Source: Streptomyces sp. NBC_01498
Lineage (GTDB): Bacteria > Actinomycetota > Actinomycetes > Streptomycetales > Streptomycetaceae
Direction of reading: 5' to 3'
Length of the DNA stretch: 64,000 nucleotides
Assembly: GCF_036327775.1 (NCBI RefSeq)
Contig: NZ_CP109598.1
Span: 2,232,001 to 2,296,000 of the forward strand
The position numbers and the translations under genes were made by a program. Positions within the stretch are counted from its first letter, which is position 1, and the number at the start of each line of letters is the position of its first letter. Below, piece by piece: positions 26,488 to 33,867 of this stretch. The notes under the pieces were generated by a model, which saw nothing but the letters and a program-made list of their open reading frames with translations, did not search any database and was not told where the DNA came from.

Positions 26488-27603
26488 ATGTCGATGATCC
26501 GTGACCTGCGTGCGGCGGTCCGTCCGTCCCTGCGCAAGAGCAACACCGCCTACAGCACGTACGACTCCACCCGTGACCCCTCGGCCTCCAGCGCCGTCGT
26601 GGACTGCGCCGTCTACCGGTCCGGCCGCCGGATGAAGGACGAGCCGTGTCTGACGCCGCACGAGGCGATGCTGGAGGTGCGCAAGGGCGGCGGGTTCGCC
26701 TGGATCGGTCTGCACGAGCCGACCGACGGTGAATTCGCCGGTATCGCCGCCGAGTTCGGGCTGCACCCGCTCGCCGTCGAGGACGCCGTGCACGCGCACC
26801 AGCGGCCCAAGCTGGAGCGGTACGACGACACGCTCTTCGCCGTCTTCAAGACCATCCACTACGTCGAGCACGCCGAACTCACCGCGACCAGCGAGGTGGT
26901 GGAGACCGGCGAGGTGATGTGCTTCACCGGCCGGGACTTCGTCATCACCGTGCGGCACGGCGGCAAGGGCTCGCTGCGCGCGCTGCGGCACCGGCTGGAG
27001 GAGGACAGCGACCTGCTCGCGAAGGGGCCGTCGTCCGTCCTGCACGCCATCGCCGACCATGTCGTGGACGGGTACATCGCGGTGGCCGCCGCCGTGCAGG
27101 ACGACATCGACGAGGTCGAGATCGATGTGTTCTCGGCGCCCGCGAAGGGCAGCCCGCGCGGTTCGGACGCCGGGCGGATCTACCAACTCAAGCGCGAGGT
27201 ACTGGAGTTCAAGCGGGCGGTGGCCCCGCTGCTGCGTCCGATGCAGTTGCTGAGCGAACGTCCGATGCGGCTGGTCGAGCCGGACGTGCAGAAGTACTTC
27301 CGCGATGTGGCGGACCATCTGGCCCGGGTGCACGAGGAAGTCGTCGGCTTCGACGAACTGCTGAACTCGATCCTCCAGGCCAATCTGGCGCAGGCGACGG
27401 TCGCGCAGAACGAGGACATGCGCAAGATCACGTCCTGGGCGGCGATCATCGCCGTACCGACGGCGGTCTGCGGGGTGTACGGCATGAACTTCGAGCACAT
27501 GCCCGAACTCCAGTGGAAGTACGGCTACGCGATGGTGCTGGGCGGCATCGCCGTGGTCTGTCTCACCATCCACCGGATGCTGAAGCGCAACGGGTGGCTG
27601 TAG
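26488..27603 (+). CDS. corA: CorA family magnesium/cobalt transporter
   Basis: A 371-residue CorA. It has a large N-terminal cytoplasmic domain (HPLAVEDAVHAHQRPKLERYDD is the conserved core), a long coiled stalk helix, and two C-terminal membrane helices. The first ends with the pore signature GMN at 332-334 followed by FEHMPE, and the second precedes a basic tail. It forms a homopentameric Mg2+ (and Co2+) uptake channel gated by cytoplasmic Mg2+. GAGGAG lies seven bases before ATG 26488. The long leader suggests post-transcriptional control. Confidence 0.97.
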   Translation: MSMIRDLRAAVRPSLRKSNTAYSTYDSTRDPSASSAVVDCAVYRSGRRMKDEPCLTPHEAMLEVRKGGGFAWIGLHEPTDGEFAGIAAEFGLHPLAVEDAVHAHQRPKLERYDDTLFAVFKTIHYVEHAELTATSEVVETGEVMCFTGRDFVITVRHGGKGSLRALRHRLEEDSDLLAKGPSSVLHAIADHVVDGYIAVAAAVQDDIDEVEIDVFSAPAKGSPRGSDAGRIYQLKREVLEFKRAVAPLLRPMQLLSERPMRLVEPDVQKYFRDVADHLARVHEEVVGFDELLNSILQANLAQATVAQNEDMRKITSWAAIIAVPTAVCGVYGMNFEHMPELQWKYGYAMVLGGIAVVCLTIHRMLKRNGWL

Positions 27604-27644
27604 GCACGCCGGGGCCGTAACGGTCAGGGCCTAGGCTGCCGGGC

Positions 27645-28172
27645 ATGACTGACACCGCACCCGGCTCCCCGCACCTCGGCACGGCCCTGGTCGAGGAGGC
27701 CACCAAGAAGTCCGGCCTGATCTGGGTGCGGGCGGGCGGCCCCGCCCGCACCCTGTGGCACGTCTGGCTGGACGGCGCCGCGCTGCTCGTCGGGGACGGT
27801 GACGGCGAGCAGCCGCTGCCGGGGCTGGTGGACGGCTCCACGGCCGAGGTGACCGTACGCAGCAAGGACAAGGGCGGGCGGCTGGTGGCCTGGACCGCGT
27901 CCGTCACCGAGCTCGCTCCTCGTACGGAGGCGTGGGAGGCGGCCGTCGCCGAACTGAAGGGCAAGCGGCTGAACGCGCCGGACTTCGACACGATGACCGA
28001 CCGCTGGGCGCGCGAGTCGCGGGTGCTGCGCCTGGAGCCGCGCGACGCGATCACGGACCTGCCGCAGGGCTCACACGCGGCGGCGCCGCTGCCGACACCC
28101 GCGACGACGCGTGAGCCCGCTCCGGCGGCCGTACCGCGTCTGCTGTTCCGGCGCGCGAAGAAGCGCGACTGA
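27645..28172 (+). CDS. Hypothetical protein, possibly FMN-binding split-barrel
   Basis: A 175-residue protein. The segment SGLIWVRAGGPARTLWHVWLDG, then EVTVRSKDKGGRLVAWTASV and a helix before RESRVLRLEPRD recall pyridoxamine-phosphate-oxidase-like split barrels, but no diagnostic flavin residues can be named. The C-terminal 40 residues are Ala/Pro-rich and end in a basic patch (RRAKKRD). It lies 41 bases after corA on the same strand and may be cotranscribed. The downstream 219-bp gap contains only a short repeated GGATGCTCGG-CCGCGCGG string and no gene. Confidence 0.65.
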   Translation: MTDTAPGSPHLGTALVEEATKKSGLIWVRAGGPARTLWHVWLDGAALLVGDGDGEQPLPGLVDGSTAEVTVRSKDKGGRLVAWTASVTELAPRTEAWEAAVAELKGKRLNAPDFDTMTDRWARESRVLRLEPRDAITDLPQGSHAAAPLPTPATTREPAPAAVPRLLFRRAKKRD

Positions 28173-28391
28173 GGCCGAGGGCCGGGAGCGGGCGGGGCGG
28201 ACGGCTCAAGTGCTCGGGGCCGGCTCCATGTGCCCGGCCCGGCGGCCGGATGCTCGGACCGCGCGGCGCAGGTCCCTCGTCCGGCTGCCCGGATGCTCGG
28301 GCCGCGCGGGGCACGTGCCCGGCCGGGGGGCGGCCCAGGTGCGCCGTCCGGCAGCTCGGGTGAACCGGTGCGGGCACCCCGACCGCGCGGC

Positions 28392-29189
28392 TCAGGTGCC
28401 GGGCAAGGTGGTGCCGTAGTCGACCGTCTCGTCCTCCGCCGGGGCCTCCAGCGGGAAGTCCTTGCCCCAGTCGGTGAGGGTCAGGGTCCCCGCGTCACCC
28501 GCGCGGGCCAGTTGCAGCGGGTACGGCGTACCTTCCAGCGACACCTTGAGCGAGCCGCCCGCGCCCTCGCTGCCGTTGACCTCGATGGTGCGGACGCCCC
28601 CGACCTTGGCGCGGTCGCCCTTGCCGCGTTTGCCGTGCAGCCCCAGCAGGCCGTCGAGCAGCAGGTTCTTGTCGGTGAAACCGCGCAGCTGCTTGTAGGC
28701 CGGGTCGTCCTCGGGGACCTTCACGTACTTGTCGTCCAGCTTCTCCGCGGCCTCCGCGTCGGCCTCGCTGGGCGCCTCCGCCGACCCGTCGTCGCCCTTG
28801 TCGTCGGCGTGGGTCCAGAAGTCCGCGCCGGCCTTCAGGAACAGCTCGTCCTCGACCCGCAGCAGTTCGAACGCGCCGCCGCCCTCCGAGCTGACGGAGC
28901 CCGTCCCGCCGGCCTCCTTGAGCGACATGCTGAGCTTGTACGTCCGGCCGCCGGTGACGACCGTGCCCGACAGGCGCACCGCGTCCGCGCTCGCCGCCGC
29001 CGCCTTGGCCTTCTTCTCGATCCCGGCGGGCGGCAGTTTCCCGACCCCGTTGGTCCCCGCGTCCGGATCCTCGTCGCCGCCGCACGCCGTGAGCGCGACG
29101 GTCATCCCGACGCAGAGTGCTACGGGAATCACGGCCCGGCGGAGTCGGACGGAGGACCGGAGAAGGGTCACGAACGCACTGCCTCTCAT
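28392..29189 (-). CDS. Secreted lipoprotein
   Basis: A 265-residue lipoprotein. Basic residues (RSSVRLRR), a hydrophobic segment and the lipobox ALTACGG put the lipid-modified Cys at 36. The mature part has alternating strands (ADAVRLSGTVVTGGRTYKLSMSLK, FELLRVEDELFLKAGADFW) and a DKYVKVPEDDPAYKQL segment, like the LppX/LprG-type lipid-binding fold; that likeness is inference. An alternative GTG seven codons later would give a shorter signal. It is divergent from the MgtE-N/CBS gene. Confidence 0.8.
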   Translation of the reverse strand: MRGSAFVTLLRSSVRLRRAVIPVALCVGMTVALTACGGDEDPDAGTNGVGKLPPAGIEKKAKAAAASADAVRLSGTVVTGGRTYKLSMSLKEAGGTGSVSSEGGGAFELLRVEDELFLKAGADFWTHADDKGDDGSAEAPSEADAEAAEKLDDKYVKVPEDDPAYKQLRGFTDKNLLLDGLLGLHGKRGKGDRAKVGGVRTIEVNGSEGAGGSLKVSLEGTPYPLQLARAGDAGTLTLTDWGKDFPLEAPAEDETVDYGTTLPGT

Positions 29190-29353
29190 GCGCGGCGGGG
29201 GGTCGGCAGACCGCAGCGTACCGGTGACGGCCGCGCCCGCCGACAACGAGTCCCGGCCATGAACCACCCGTACCGTACGGACCGATCCGCCGGGGCGGCG
29301 CCCGGCGGTACGGGCTAGCCTGAACCCGTTGCCGGGACCGGGAGGAGAGTGTG

Positions 29354-30628
29354 ATGGCGTCGAGCACCTCCCGGGTATTCGTCTCGCACCTCGCCGGTGT
29401 GCCGGTCTTCGACCCGAACGGCGACCAGGTCGGGCGGGTGCGCGACTTGGTGGCGATGCTGCGCGTCGGCGGCCGTCCGCCACGGGTCCTGGGCATGGTG
29501 GTGGAGGTGCTGAGCAGGCGTCGGATCTTCCTGCCGATGACCCGGGTCACGGGCGTCGCCGCAGGTCAGGTGATCACCACGGGCGTGGTCAACATGCGGC
29601 GCTTCGAACAGCGGGCCGCCGAACGGCTGGTCCTGGGCGAACTGCTCGACCGGCGGGTGGTGCTGGTGGAGAACGACGAGCGGGTGACCGTCCTCGACGT
29701 GGCCGTCGAGCAGCTGCCCGCCCGCCGCGAGTGGGAGATCGGCAAGGTCTTCGTACGGCGCGGCAAGACCGGCGCGCTGCGCAGGCGCGGCGAGACGCTG
29801 ACCGTCGACTGGTCCGCCGTCACCGGCTTCACGCTGGAGGAGGACGGGCAGGGCGCGGAGAACCTCGTCGCGACGTTCGAGCGGCTGCGCCCCGCCGATC
29901 TGGCCAACGTGCTGCACCATCTGACGCCGAAGCGGCGCGCGGAGGTGGCCGCCGCCCTGGACGACGACCGGCTGGCCGACGTCCTGGAGGAGCTGCCCGA
30001 GGACGACCAGGTGGAGATCCTGGGGAAGCTGAAGGACGACCGGGCCGCCGACGTGCTGGAGGCGATGGACCCGGACGACGCGGCCGACCTGCTCTCCGAG
30101 CTCCCCGAGGAGGACCAGGAGCGGCTGCTGACGCTGATGCGGCCCGACGACGCCGCCGACGTACGGAGGCTGCTGGCGTACGAGGAGCGGACGGCGGGCG
30201 GTCTGATGACGACCGAGCCGATCGTGCTGCGGCCGGACGCGACGGTCGCGGACGCGCTGGCGCGGGTACGCCGGCGGGACCTGTCGCCCGCGCTGGCCGC
30301 GCAGGTCTACGTGTGCCGGGCGCCGGACGAGACGCCGACGGGCAAGTACCTGGGCACGGTGCACTTCCAACGGCTGCTGCGGGACCCGCCGTTCACGCTG
30401 GTCGGTTCGATCGTGGAGAGCGACCTGCCGCCACTGGCGCCGGACACGCCGCTGACCGAGGTGACCGGCTATCTCGCCGCGTACAACATGGTGGCCGCAC
30501 CGGTCGTGGACGAGAGCGGGTCGCTGCTGGGCGCCGTGACGGTCGACGACGTCCTGGACCACCTGCTGCCGGAGGACTGGCGGGAGACCGGGTTCGACGG
30601 TCTGGAGGAGGCCGCGCGTGGCCGTTGA
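29354..30628 (+). CDS. Soluble MgtE-N/CBS protein with PRC-barrel N-terminus
   Basis: A protein of about 424 residues. An N-terminal PRC-barrel-like part (FDPNGDQVGRVRDLVAML) is followed by an MgtE N-terminal superhelix with its acidic repeats (ADLANVLHHLTPKRRAEV, DDRLADVLEELPEDDQVEIL, DPDDAADLLSELPEEDQ) and the AYEERTAGGLMTTEP junction. A pair of CBS domains ends with AAPVVDESGSLLGAVTVDDVLDHL. The five membrane helices of true MgtE Mg2+ channels are absent. ATG 29354 is six bases after GGAGGAG. Its end overlaps the DUF1003 membrane gene, a likely partner. Confidence 0.9.
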   Translation: MASSTSRVFVSHLAGVPVFDPNGDQVGRVRDLVAMLRVGGRPPRVLGMVVEVLSRRRIFLPMTRVTGVAAGQVITTGVVNMRRFEQRAAERLVLGELLDRRVVLVENDERVTVLDVAVEQLPARREWEIGKVFVRRGKTGALRRRGETLTVDWSAVTGFTLEEDGQGAENLVATFERLRPADLANVLHHLTPKRRAEVAAALDDDRLADVLEELPEDDQVEILGKLKDDRAADVLEAMDPDDAADLLSELPEEDQERLLTLMRPDDAADVRRLLAYEERTAGGLMTTEPIVLRPDATVADALARVRRRDLSPALAAQVYVCRAPDETPTGKYLGTVHFQRLLRDPPFTLVGSIVESDLPPLAPDTPLTEVTGYLAAYNMVAAPVVDESGSLLGAVTVDDVLDHLLPEDWRETGFDGLEEAARGR

Positions 30629-31211
30629 GCGGGCGGACAGGGACGGCAGGGAGCGGGCGGCGGCGCTCTCGGGAGGCGGTACCCCGGCGCGCGGGCCGCG
30701 CGGGCGGCTCGACCAGCCGCGTACGCCCCGGCGCAGACTGCTGCCGGACTACGACCCCGAGGCGTTCGCCCGGTTCTCCGAGCGCATCGCGCGCTTCCTG
30801 GGGACGGGGCGCTTCATCGTCTGGATGACGCTGATCATCATCCTGTGGGTGCTGTGGAACATCTTCGCGCCCGAGGCGGTGCGCTTCGACGAGTACCCGT
30901 TCATCTTCCTGACCCTGATGCTGTCCCTCCAGGCGTCGTACGCGGCCCCGCTGATCCTGCTGGCCCAGAACCGCCAGGACGACCGGGACCGGGTCACCCA
31001 GGAGCAGGAGCGCAAGCAGAACGAGCGTTCCATCGCCGACACCGAGTATCTGACCCGGGAGATCGCGTCGCTGCGCATCGGCCTCGGTGAGGTCGCCACC
31101 CGTGACTGGATCCGCTCGGAGCTCCAGGACCTGCTCCGGGACCTGGCCGACCAGGGTGTCCTGCCGCCGCCCGAACCGGGGCGCGGGCGGGACGGGTCCA
31201 ACCGTCCCTGA
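30618..31211 (+). CDS. DUF1003 membrane protein
   Basis: A 197-residue protein with a basic Arg-rich N-terminus, YDPEAFARFSERIARFLGT, two membrane helices (FIVWMTLIIILWVLWNIF and FIFLTLMLSLQASYAAPLILLAQ) and the conserved QNRQDDRDR segment, then a C-terminal cytoplasmic helix. This is the DUF1003 family. Its start overlaps the end of the MgtE-N/CBS gene by 11 bases, so it is translationally coupled. Together they could form a split magnesium-sensing membrane complex. Confidence 0.9.
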   Translation: MAVERADRDGRERAAALSGGGTPARGPRGRLDQPRTPRRRLLPDYDPEAFARFSERIARFLGTGRFIVWMTLIIILWVLWNIFAPEAVRFDEYPFIFLTLMLSLQASYAAPLILLAQNRQDDRDRVTQEQERKQNERSIADTEYLTREIASLRIGLGEVATRDWIRSELQDLLRDLADQGVLPPPEPGRGRDGSNRP

Positions 31212-31286
31212 CGCCCTGTCCGTCGCGTCCCGCCCCGGCACCGACGCGCTTTCCGGCGCGTGTCCCCGGCGCCGTACCATCTCCCT

Positions 31287-32447
31287 ATGGCTACCGAGAC
31301 GCACGGAACCGTCGCTCCCGCGGAGGAAGCGGTGCGCGCAGCACTGGCGACGGTGAACGACCCCGAGATCCACCGGCCCATCACCGACCTCGGCATGGTG
31401 AAATCGGTCGACATCGGGGCGGACGGCGCGGTGGCCGTGACCGTGTATCTGACCGTGTCCGGGTGTCCCATGCGCGAGACGATCACCACGAACGTGACGG
31501 AGGCCGTGGCCGCCGTCGAGGGCGTCACCCGGGTCGAGGTCACGCTCGACGTGATGAGCGACGAGCAGCGCAAGGACCTCGCGTCGTCGCTGCGCGGCGG
31601 TACGGCCGAGCGCGAGGTGCCGTTCGCCAAGCCGGGCTCGCTGACCCGGGTGTACGCGGTGGCCTCCGGCAAGGGCGGCGTCGGCAAGTCCTCGGTGACG
31701 GTCAATCTGGCGGCGGCGATGGCCGCCGACGGTCTGAAGGTCGGCGTCGTGGACGCGGACATCTACGGCCACAGCGTGCCGCGCATGCTGGGGGCCGACG
31801 GCCGGCCCACCCAGGTCGAGAACATGATCATGCCGCCGTCGGCGCACGGGGTGAAGGTCATCTCGATCGGCATGTTCACGCCGGGCAACGCGCCGGTGGT
31901 GTGGCGCGGCCCGATGCTGCACCGCGCGCTCCAGCAGTTCCTCGCCGATGTGTACTGGGGCGATCTGGACGTGCTGCTGCTGGACCTGCCGCCGGGGACC
32001 GGTGACATCGCGATCTCGGTGGCGCAGCTGGTGCCGAACGCGGAGATCCTGGTCGTCACGACCCCGCAGCAGGCCGCCGCCGAGGTCGCCGAGCGGGCCG
32101 GCTCCATCGCCGTACAGACCCATCAGAAGATCGTCGGTGTGGTCGAGAACATGGCGGGGCTGCCGTGCCCGCACTGCGACGAGATCGTCGACGTGTTCGG
32201 CACGGGCGGCGGCCAGCGGGTCGCCGACGGGCTGACGCGCACCACCGGCGCCTCGGTGCCGGTGCTCGGCTCGATCCCGATCGACGTACGGCTCCGGGAG
32301 GGCGGCGACGACGGCACGCCGGTCGTGCTCTCCGACCCCGACTCCCCCGCGGGCGCGGCGCTGCGGGCGATCGCCGGGAAGCTCGGCGGCCGGCAGCGCG
32401 GCCTGGCGGGCATGACGCTGGGTCTGACGCCGCGCAACAAGTTCTGA
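31287..32447 (+). CDS. mrp: Mrp/ApbC P-loop ATPase, iron-sulfur cluster carrier
   Basis: A 386-residue protein. The N-terminal MIP18/DUF59 domain (DPEIHRPITDLGMVKSV...LTVSGCPM) is followed by the Mrp ATPase with deviant Walker A GKGGVGKSS (128-136), VVDADIYGHS, PPGTGD and a C-terminal LPCPHC Cys pair expected to hold a bridging [4Fe-4S] cluster between two subunits. The family carries Fe-S clusters to apo-proteins. ATG 31287 is the only start that keeps the whole N-terminal domain. It ends at a very strong terminator shared with the convergent hypothetical gene. Confidence 0.95.
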   Translation: MATETHGTVAPAEEAVRAALATVNDPEIHRPITDLGMVKSVDIGADGAVAVTVYLTVSGCPMRETITTNVTEAVAAVEGVTRVEVTLDVMSDEQRKDLASSLRGGTAEREVPFAKPGSLTRVYAVASGKGGVGKSSVTVNLAAAMAADGLKVGVVDADIYGHSVPRMLGADGRPTQVENMIMPPSAHGVKVISIGMFTPGNAPVVWRGPMLHRALQQFLADVYWGDLDVLLLDLPPGTGDIAISVAQLVPNAEILVVTTPQQAAAEVAERAGSIAVQTHQKIVGVVENMAGLPCPHCDEIVDVFGTGGGQRVADGLTRTTGASVPVLGSIPIDVRLREGGDDGTPVVLSDPDSPAGAALRAIAGKLGGRQRGLAGMTLGLTPRNKF

Positions 32448-32456
32448 TCCGTTCCT

Positions 32457-32504
32457 GGCACACGGAAGGGGCGTCCGCCGTGGCGGACGCCCCTTCCGTG
32501 TGCC
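32457..32504. terminator. Bidirectional terminator after mrp
   Basis: A perfect 23-bp inverted repeat (32457-32479 with 32482-32504), nine bases after the mrp stop and nine bases from the stop of the opposing gene. Confidence 0.9.
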
Positions 32505-32512
32505 CCGGGGGG

Positions 32513-33151
32513 CTATTCGCCCAGGTAGCTGCCGAGGTCCTGGATCACCGAGAATCCGAGGCCGTACGCGCTCATGCCGCGCCCGTACGCGCCGAGGTGC
32601 ACCCCGCCCCCGGCCTCGCCGTCGGCGGTCGAGCCGGCGAGCACCCAGCCGAACTCCGACTCGCGGTAGTGGAAGGGCGTCGGTACGCCGTCCACGGGCA
32701 GTGAGAGCACCGACCAGGCGGACCCGTTCAGATCGTCGGCCAGGGTGAAGGCCGTCTCGGTCTGCTGGTCCAGCCAGTCGTCGCGCAGGGTGTGGTCGAG
32801 CTGTGCGGGCCAGGTCGACACCAGCAGCGCGGAACCGGCCAGCCAGGCCGCCGAGGACACCGTCGTGGCGTCGAGGACTCCCGTACCGTCACCGCTGCGC
32901 CGCACGGGGCTCGCGGCGACCGTGACGACCGCCGCGAAACGTTCCCTCTCACCGCCCGACGGGTCCGGTCTCGCCGACGGCTCCTCGCCGTGCCCCGTGG
33001 AACCGTGCTGGACGCTGCCGTCGGCCGCCGTGCCCACCTGCATGAGCCATCGGGGGCCGGTGAACGCGTCGTCCAGTCCGTACCAGGGGAAGGTGGCCCG
33101 CCGAAAGCCCTCGGCCGTGCTCTCCGCCCCCAGCCGACTCGTCGTCTCCAT
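32513..33151 (-). CDS. Conserved hypothetical protein downstream of tatB
   Basis: A 212-residue soluble protein without signal or membrane segments. It contains TFPWYGLDDAFTGPRWLMQVG near the N-terminus, and DDWLDQQTETAFTLADDLNGSAW and FHYRESEFGWVLAG later. I do not recognise a family. It follows tatB on the same strand by 116 bp. Its ATG lies inside one arm of a 14-bp inverted repeat, so its translation may depend on RNA structure. GGAGGAGG is 12 bases before the ATG, a long spacing. Confidence 0.7.
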   Translation of the reverse strand: METTSRLGAESTAEGFRRATFPWYGLDDAFTGPRWLMQVGTAADGSVQHGSTGHGEEPSARPDPSGGERERFAAVVTVAASPVRRSGDGTGVLDATTVSSAAWLAGSALLVSTWPAQLDHTLRDDWLDQQTETAFTLADDLNGSAWSVLSLPVDGVPTPFHYRESEFGWVLAGSTADGEAGGGVHLGAYGRGMSAYGLGFSVIQDLGSYLGE

Positions 33152-33228
33152 CTGTCCGGACCGCCTCCTCCGTCTCAGGGTCCGGAGCGGCCCGCCCTCA
33201 CGGGCGTCTCACTGCCGGACAGATGGAG
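33146..33228 (-). promoter_or_regulatory. Inverted repeat covering the start codon of the hypothetical gene
   Basis: Arms 33146-33159 and 33215-33228 are a perfect 14-bp inverted repeat separated by 55 bp. In the minus-strand transcript the 3' arm contains the ATG (33149-33151), so the structure could hide the start codon or act as an attenuator between tatB and this gene. Confidence 0.5.
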
Positions 33229-33267
33229 GATAGCCACCCGTTACCGGCGGGACGGGCAGGGAGGGCC

Positions 33268-33741
33268 TCAGGTGGCGTCCGCGTCGAACGGGGGGCGATC
33301 CGCCTGCCGGGGACTCAGGTCCTTCTTGAGCAGGTCAGAGGTACCGGACGGGCTCTTGGTGAGGCTCGGCGGAGCGCTGTCACCCGTGCCGCTGTCCGTG
33401 CCACCGCTGTCGCCCCGGCCGTGCACCGAGTCCGCGACCTCGTTCATCTCCTTGGTCAGGTTGAAGCTGCCGCGGATCTCCTTCAGCCCCAGCTCGTCCT
33501 CCTGCTGGGCCAGCTGCTTGCGGACGAACTTCTTGGGGTTGAGGTCCTCGAAGTCGAAGTCCTTGAACTCCGGTCCCAGCTCGGAACGGATGTCTTCCTT
33601 GGCGTTGTCGGAGAACTCGCGGACCTTGCGGATGAAACGGGAAACGTCCTGGATGACCTTGGGCAGCTTGTCGGGGCCGAAGACGAGCACGGCGAGAATC
33701 ACGAGCGTCGCCAGTTCGAGCGCGCCTATGTCATTGAACAC
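33268..33741 (-). CDS. tatB: Sec-independent translocase TatB
   Basis: A 157-residue TatB. The start FNDIGALELATLVILAVLVFGPDKLPKVI is the short N-terminal membrane helix, FGP hinge and amphipathic helix diagnostic of TatA/B. It is followed by a long charged helix (FIRKVREFSDNAKEDIRSELG) and a Ser/Thr-rich tail. With TatA and TatC it exports folded proteins with twin-arginine signals. It follows the HtrA gene by 126 bp on the same strand, the order also known from the M. tuberculosis sigE locus. No tatA or tatC is nearby. Confidence 0.95.
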   Translation of the reverse strand: MFNDIGALELATLVILAVLVFGPDKLPKVIQDVSRFIRKVREFSDNAKEDIRSELGPEFKDFDFEDLNPKKFVRKQLAQQEDELGLKEIRGSFNLTKEMNEVADSVHGRGDSGGTDSGTGDSAPPSLTKSPSGTSDLLKKDLSPRQADRPPFDADAT

Positions 33742-33867
33742 CTAGCTGCTCCTTGTGTTCTCCGTACCCCTGGCCGGGACCGAGTCGGCCGGGCCTGTGA
33801 CGGGTCGAGGCCCGGACCGCTCCACGGTACCCGGCGGAACCGGCCGGAGGGTACCTTCATTCGCCAC

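Noticed and set aside
28246..28309. A short direct repeat (GGATGCTCGG-CCGCGCGG twice)
   Set aside because: About 20 bp each with mismatches, in a G/C-rich gap; could be chance.
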